Positions 61,915 through 64,000 of a stretch of DNA of 64,000 nt are shown in pieces. The stretch comes from Rikenellaceae bacterium (GTDB taxonomy: Bacteria > Bacteroidota > Bacteroidia > Bacteroidales > Rikenellaceae), in contig SUZR01000003.1 of NCBI GenBank assembly GCA_015059845.1, forward strand, positions 124,001 through 188,000, written 5' to 3'. The notes under the pieces were generated by a model that saw only the letters and a list, made by a program, of their open reading frames with translations, did no database searches and was not told the origin of the DNA. Position 1 is the stretch's first letter. Every line of letters begins with the position of its first letter. The position numbers were made by a program, and so were the translations under genes.

Positions 61915-63060
61915 ATGGGGATAAACTTTACGCGCGTCACCAAAAACCCTCTGCAAGATAAGGATGCATTGGTATTTAATATTTCGGGTGAGAGCAGGTA
62001 CACAATACTTGCCATCAACCCAGGCTCTACCTCTACCAAGATAGCCATTTATAATGGCTCGGAGGCTAAGGTGGAACTTACGCTTCGTCATTCAACCGAG
62101 GAGTTGTCGCACTTTGCGTCAGCCATCGACCAGAGCGAATGGCGTAAAAGCCTTATTCTAAATACCCTTGCCGAAAACAATATCGACATTGAGTCCCTCT
62201 CGGCCGTTATAGGCCGAGGGGGCTTATTGCATCCTATTGAGAGCGGTGTTTACGAGGTGAATCAGACTATGATTGATGAGCTAAGGAGTTGTACTCCCCA
62301 GCACGCCTCAAACCTCGGAGCAATAATCGCCTCGGAGATAGCCGAGTTGTGCCAAGCGAAGGCATATATCGCCGACCCGATTGTTGTTGACGAGCTGGAC
62401 GAGGTTACAAAGATTACGGGCATCAAGCAGATACGCCGCCGCTCGATTTTCCACGCCCTAAATCAGAAGGCTATGGCCCGCCGCTATGCCAGCGACATTG
62501 GACGGCCATACGAGGAGCTTAACCTCATCGTAGCCCATCTGGGAGGTGGTATCTCTATTGGAGCGCACCACTACGGACGCGTTATCGACTGCAACAATGC
62601 ACTCGACGGCGAGGGTCCTATCGCACCCGAGCGCGCAGGTACAATTCCCGCCGGAGAACTAATCGACCTCTGCTATTCGGGACAATACACCCACAAGCAG
62701 GCACGTGAGTTGATTGTCGGCGGAGGCGGATGGGTAGCTCTTGCAGGAACAAACTCTGCAATAGATATTGTGAATCGCGCCAACGAGGGCGACAAGAGTG
62801 CCAAGGAGGCTCTTGATGCAATGTGTTATGGTGTTGCTAAGCATATTGGCCAGATGGCAGTTGCGCTCAACGGAGAGGTTGATGCAATAATAATCACTGG
62901 CGGTATTGCACATAGCAAATATGTCACCGACTATATCAGTAAGCGTTGCCGCTTCATCGCACCCATTGAGATTTATGCGGGCGAGAACGAGTTGCAGGCA
63001 TTGGCTATGAACGCTATGCGTGTTCTGCAGGGCACTACTGATGCAAAAATTTACGAATAA
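61915..63060 (+). CDS. buk: Butyrate kinase
   Basis: The 381-residue ASKHA-fold kinase forms ATP from butyryl phosphate. Motifs: ILAINPGSTSTKIAIY (phosphate 1), VIGRGGLLHPI, NLIVAHLGGGISIGAH, RAGTIPAGELIDLCYSG, VGGGGWVALAGTN and ITGGIAHSKY. It has about 28 extra N-terminal residues before the usual start (family members begin just before ILAINPGST), and the only ATG is the one used here. Isobutyrate or branched-chain acids are alternative substrates. It ends one base before aroQ. Confidence 0.93.
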   Translation: MGINFTRVTKNPLQDKDALVFNISGESRYTILAINPGSTSTKIAIYNGSEAKVELTLRHSTEELSHFASAIDQSEWRKSLILNTLAENNIDIESLSAVIGRGGLLHPIESGVYEVNQTMIDELRSCTPQHASNLGAIIASEIAELCQAKAYIADPIVVDELDEVTKITGIKQIRRRSIFHALNQKAMARRYASDIGRPYEELNLIVAHLGGGISIGAHHYGRVIDCNNALDGEGPIAPERAGTIPAGELIDLCYSGQYTHKQARELIVGGGGWVALAGTNSAIDIVNRANEGDKSAKEALDAMCYGVAKHIGQMAVALNGEVDAIIITGGIAHSKYVTDYISKRCRFIAPIEIYAGENELQALAMNAMRVLQGTTDAKIYE

Positions 63061-63061
63061 T

Positions 63062-63484
63062 ATGAAGAAGATTCTTATTCTCAATGGTCCGAACTTGAAC
63101 CTGCAAGGCAAGCGAGATGTAAACATCTACGGCACAACGACCTTTGAGGAGTACACCGAATCACTTGCCAAGCGATATGAAGGCACGGTGGAGTTTGATT
63201 ATTTCCAGTCAAACATCGAGGGTGAGTTGATAAATGCCATACACGCGAGTGTGGGTAAATACGATGGCGTGGTTTTGAATGCTGGAGGTTACACCCATAC
63301 CTCTGTGGCGTTGCGCGATGCTATCGCAGCCGTCACCACTCCCGTTGTGGAGGTACATATCTCATCAATCCTCGCACGCGAGGAGTTCCGCCACATTTCG
63401 ATGATTGCCCCCGTAGCCAAAGGCTCTATTATGGGCTTCGGACTGGATTCATACCGACTCGGTGTAGAGGCTTTATTGGAATAG
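63062..63484 (+). CDS. aroQ: 3-dehydroquinate dehydratase, type II
   Basis: I use ATG 63062 (140 residues), one base after the buk stop; an upstream in-frame ATG inside buk would add 14 residues not seen in the family. Signature LILNGPNLNLQGKRD, catalytic Tyr in NIYGT, and the substrate residues in EVHISSILAREEFR are all present. It removes water from 3-dehydroquinate in the shikimate pathway. Its place between fermentation genes and a flippase is probably operon convenience rather than functional linkage. Confidence 0.95.
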   Translation: MKKILILNGPNLNLQGKRDVNIYGTTTFEEYTESLAKRYEGTVEFDYFQSNIEGELINAIHASVGKYDGVVLNAGGYTHTSVALRDAIAAVTTPVVEVHISSILAREEFRHISMIAPVAKGSIMGFGLDSYRLGVEALLE

Positions 63485-63493
63485 GATTCAAGG

Positions 63494-64000
63494 ATGGCCG
63501 CAGAACGACAACTCGTAGAGCGCGTAGCATCGGGCGTCGCGTGGAGCATAGCCGAGAAGGTGGGCTCTGCGTTGTTGCAGGCTGTGGTCAGTATTGTTGT
63601 CGCCAACCGTATTATGCCTATGGATATGGGCATAATGGCCGTGCTTACATTCTTTACTACATTGGCGCAGGTGGTTGTCGATAGTGGCTTTTCGCAGACG
63701 CTGATTCGCAAAGCCTCACCCACGCAGGCTGATTACAAGGCGGTTTTCCGATTCAACATCATCTCTTCACTCACGCTCTACGCTCTGCTGACAGCCATCG
63801 CCCCGATGGTTGCCCGCTACTACGACTGGCCCCTACTCGCACAGGTAGCACCCGTTCTGTTTCTGCTGCTCCCGTTGAATGCGATGTGCGTTATACAGAA
63901 CACTATTATGGTGCGTGAGTTCCGTTTCGCACAGCTCTCCACAATTACATTCCTCAGTTCAACCATTAGTGGCATCATCGCAATCGTAATGGCTCTGACG
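63494..64000 (+). CDS. Polysaccharide flippase (Wzx/MOP-type), 3' end outside window
   Basis: An open frame of 169 codons from ATG 63494 runs to the window edge without a stop. It begins MAAERQLVERVASGVAWSIA, as do lipopolysaccharide biosynthesis proteins of the WzxC/polysaccharide-synthase type. Membrane helices are clear (around 15-38, 44-66, 86-108, 115-135 and 150-169), and the motif VVDSGFSQTLIRK is typical of the family. These proteins flip lipid-linked oligosaccharides across the inner membrane. It starts 9 bases after aroQ and may open a surface-polysaccharide cluster to the right. Confidence 0.82.
   Translation, partial: MAAERQLVERVASGVAWSIAEKVGSALLQAVVSIVVANRIMPMDMGIMAVLTFFTTLAQVVVDSGFSQTLIRKASPTQADYKAVFRFNIISSLTLYALLTAIAPMVARYYDWPLLAQVAPVLFLLLPLNAMCVIQNTIMVREFRFAQLSTITFLSSTISGIIAIVMALT

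Noticed and set aside
1..64000. tRNA, rRNA, CRISPR or prophage
   Set aside because: No cloverleaf-like TTCGA arms in intergenic regions, no regular spacer repeats and no phage genes were found on reading.

Overview
This window is chromosomal DNA from a member of the Bacteroidales, probably close to Alistipes/Rikenellaceae, although the family-level call is only an inference from overall gene content. The evidence is two SusC/SusD pairs, a type III glutamine synthetase, a two-subunit methylmalonyl-CoA mutase, an M64 peptidase, a DUF349 protein, and promoters of the Bacteroidota type (TTTG, about 19 bases, then TAnnTTTG). I see no tRNA, rRNA, CRISPR array, phage or transposase. The last gene, a polysaccharide flippase, runs off the right edge.

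Layout. 1-2.8 kb: a secreted GDPD-family phosphodiesterase, then a leftward DUF2089 / membrane protein / nitroreductase operon. 3.0-7.0 kb: gyrA and a secreted TPR protein. 7.2-17.7 kb: a long leftward run plsC, parE, parC, aroK, murI, ftsK, lolA, which puts both topoisomerase IV subunits and the FtsK DNA translocase together. 17.8-25.1 kb: a metallo-beta-lactamase-fold hydrolase, trpB with a classical Trp attenuator in front of it, rsmA, cutC, a large transglutaminase-like lipoprotein and a small outer-membrane protein. 25.3-38.4 kb: central metabolism (pyruvate:ferredoxin oxidoreductase, an M16 peptidase pair, glutamine synthetase III, methylmalonyl-CoA mutase). 38.5-51.4 kb: two paralogous secreted EEP-family lipoproteins divergent from two tandem susC-susD pairs that are almost identical over 5.1 kb. 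51.7-57.4 kb: yidC, pyrG and a DUF349 protein. 57.5-64 kb: an orphan response regulator joined to an M64 metallopeptidase, then ackA-ptb-buk-aroQ-flippase.

How it fits together. The metabolic genes describe an anaerobic fermenter: pyruvate to acetyl-CoA (NifJ), succinate to propionate (MutAB), and ATP-yielding release of acetate and butyrate or branched-chain acids (AckA, Ptb, Buk). Nitrogen enters through glutamine synthetase III.

Most notable observations. (1) trpB is preceded by a 16-codon leader peptide with three consecutive Trp codons and mutually exclusive hairpins, a complete ribosome-mediated attenuator. (2) The CTP synthase has lost the Cys and His of its glutaminase triad (Gly386, Asn512), so it is predicted to use free ammonia. 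(3) The two susCD copies differ at about 22 positions in the first 0.4 kb, and I found no differences in the next 4.7 kb, which points to recent duplication or gene conversion. (4) ParE carries Leu where the TOPRIM EGDS motif has Asp, a quinolone-pocket position.
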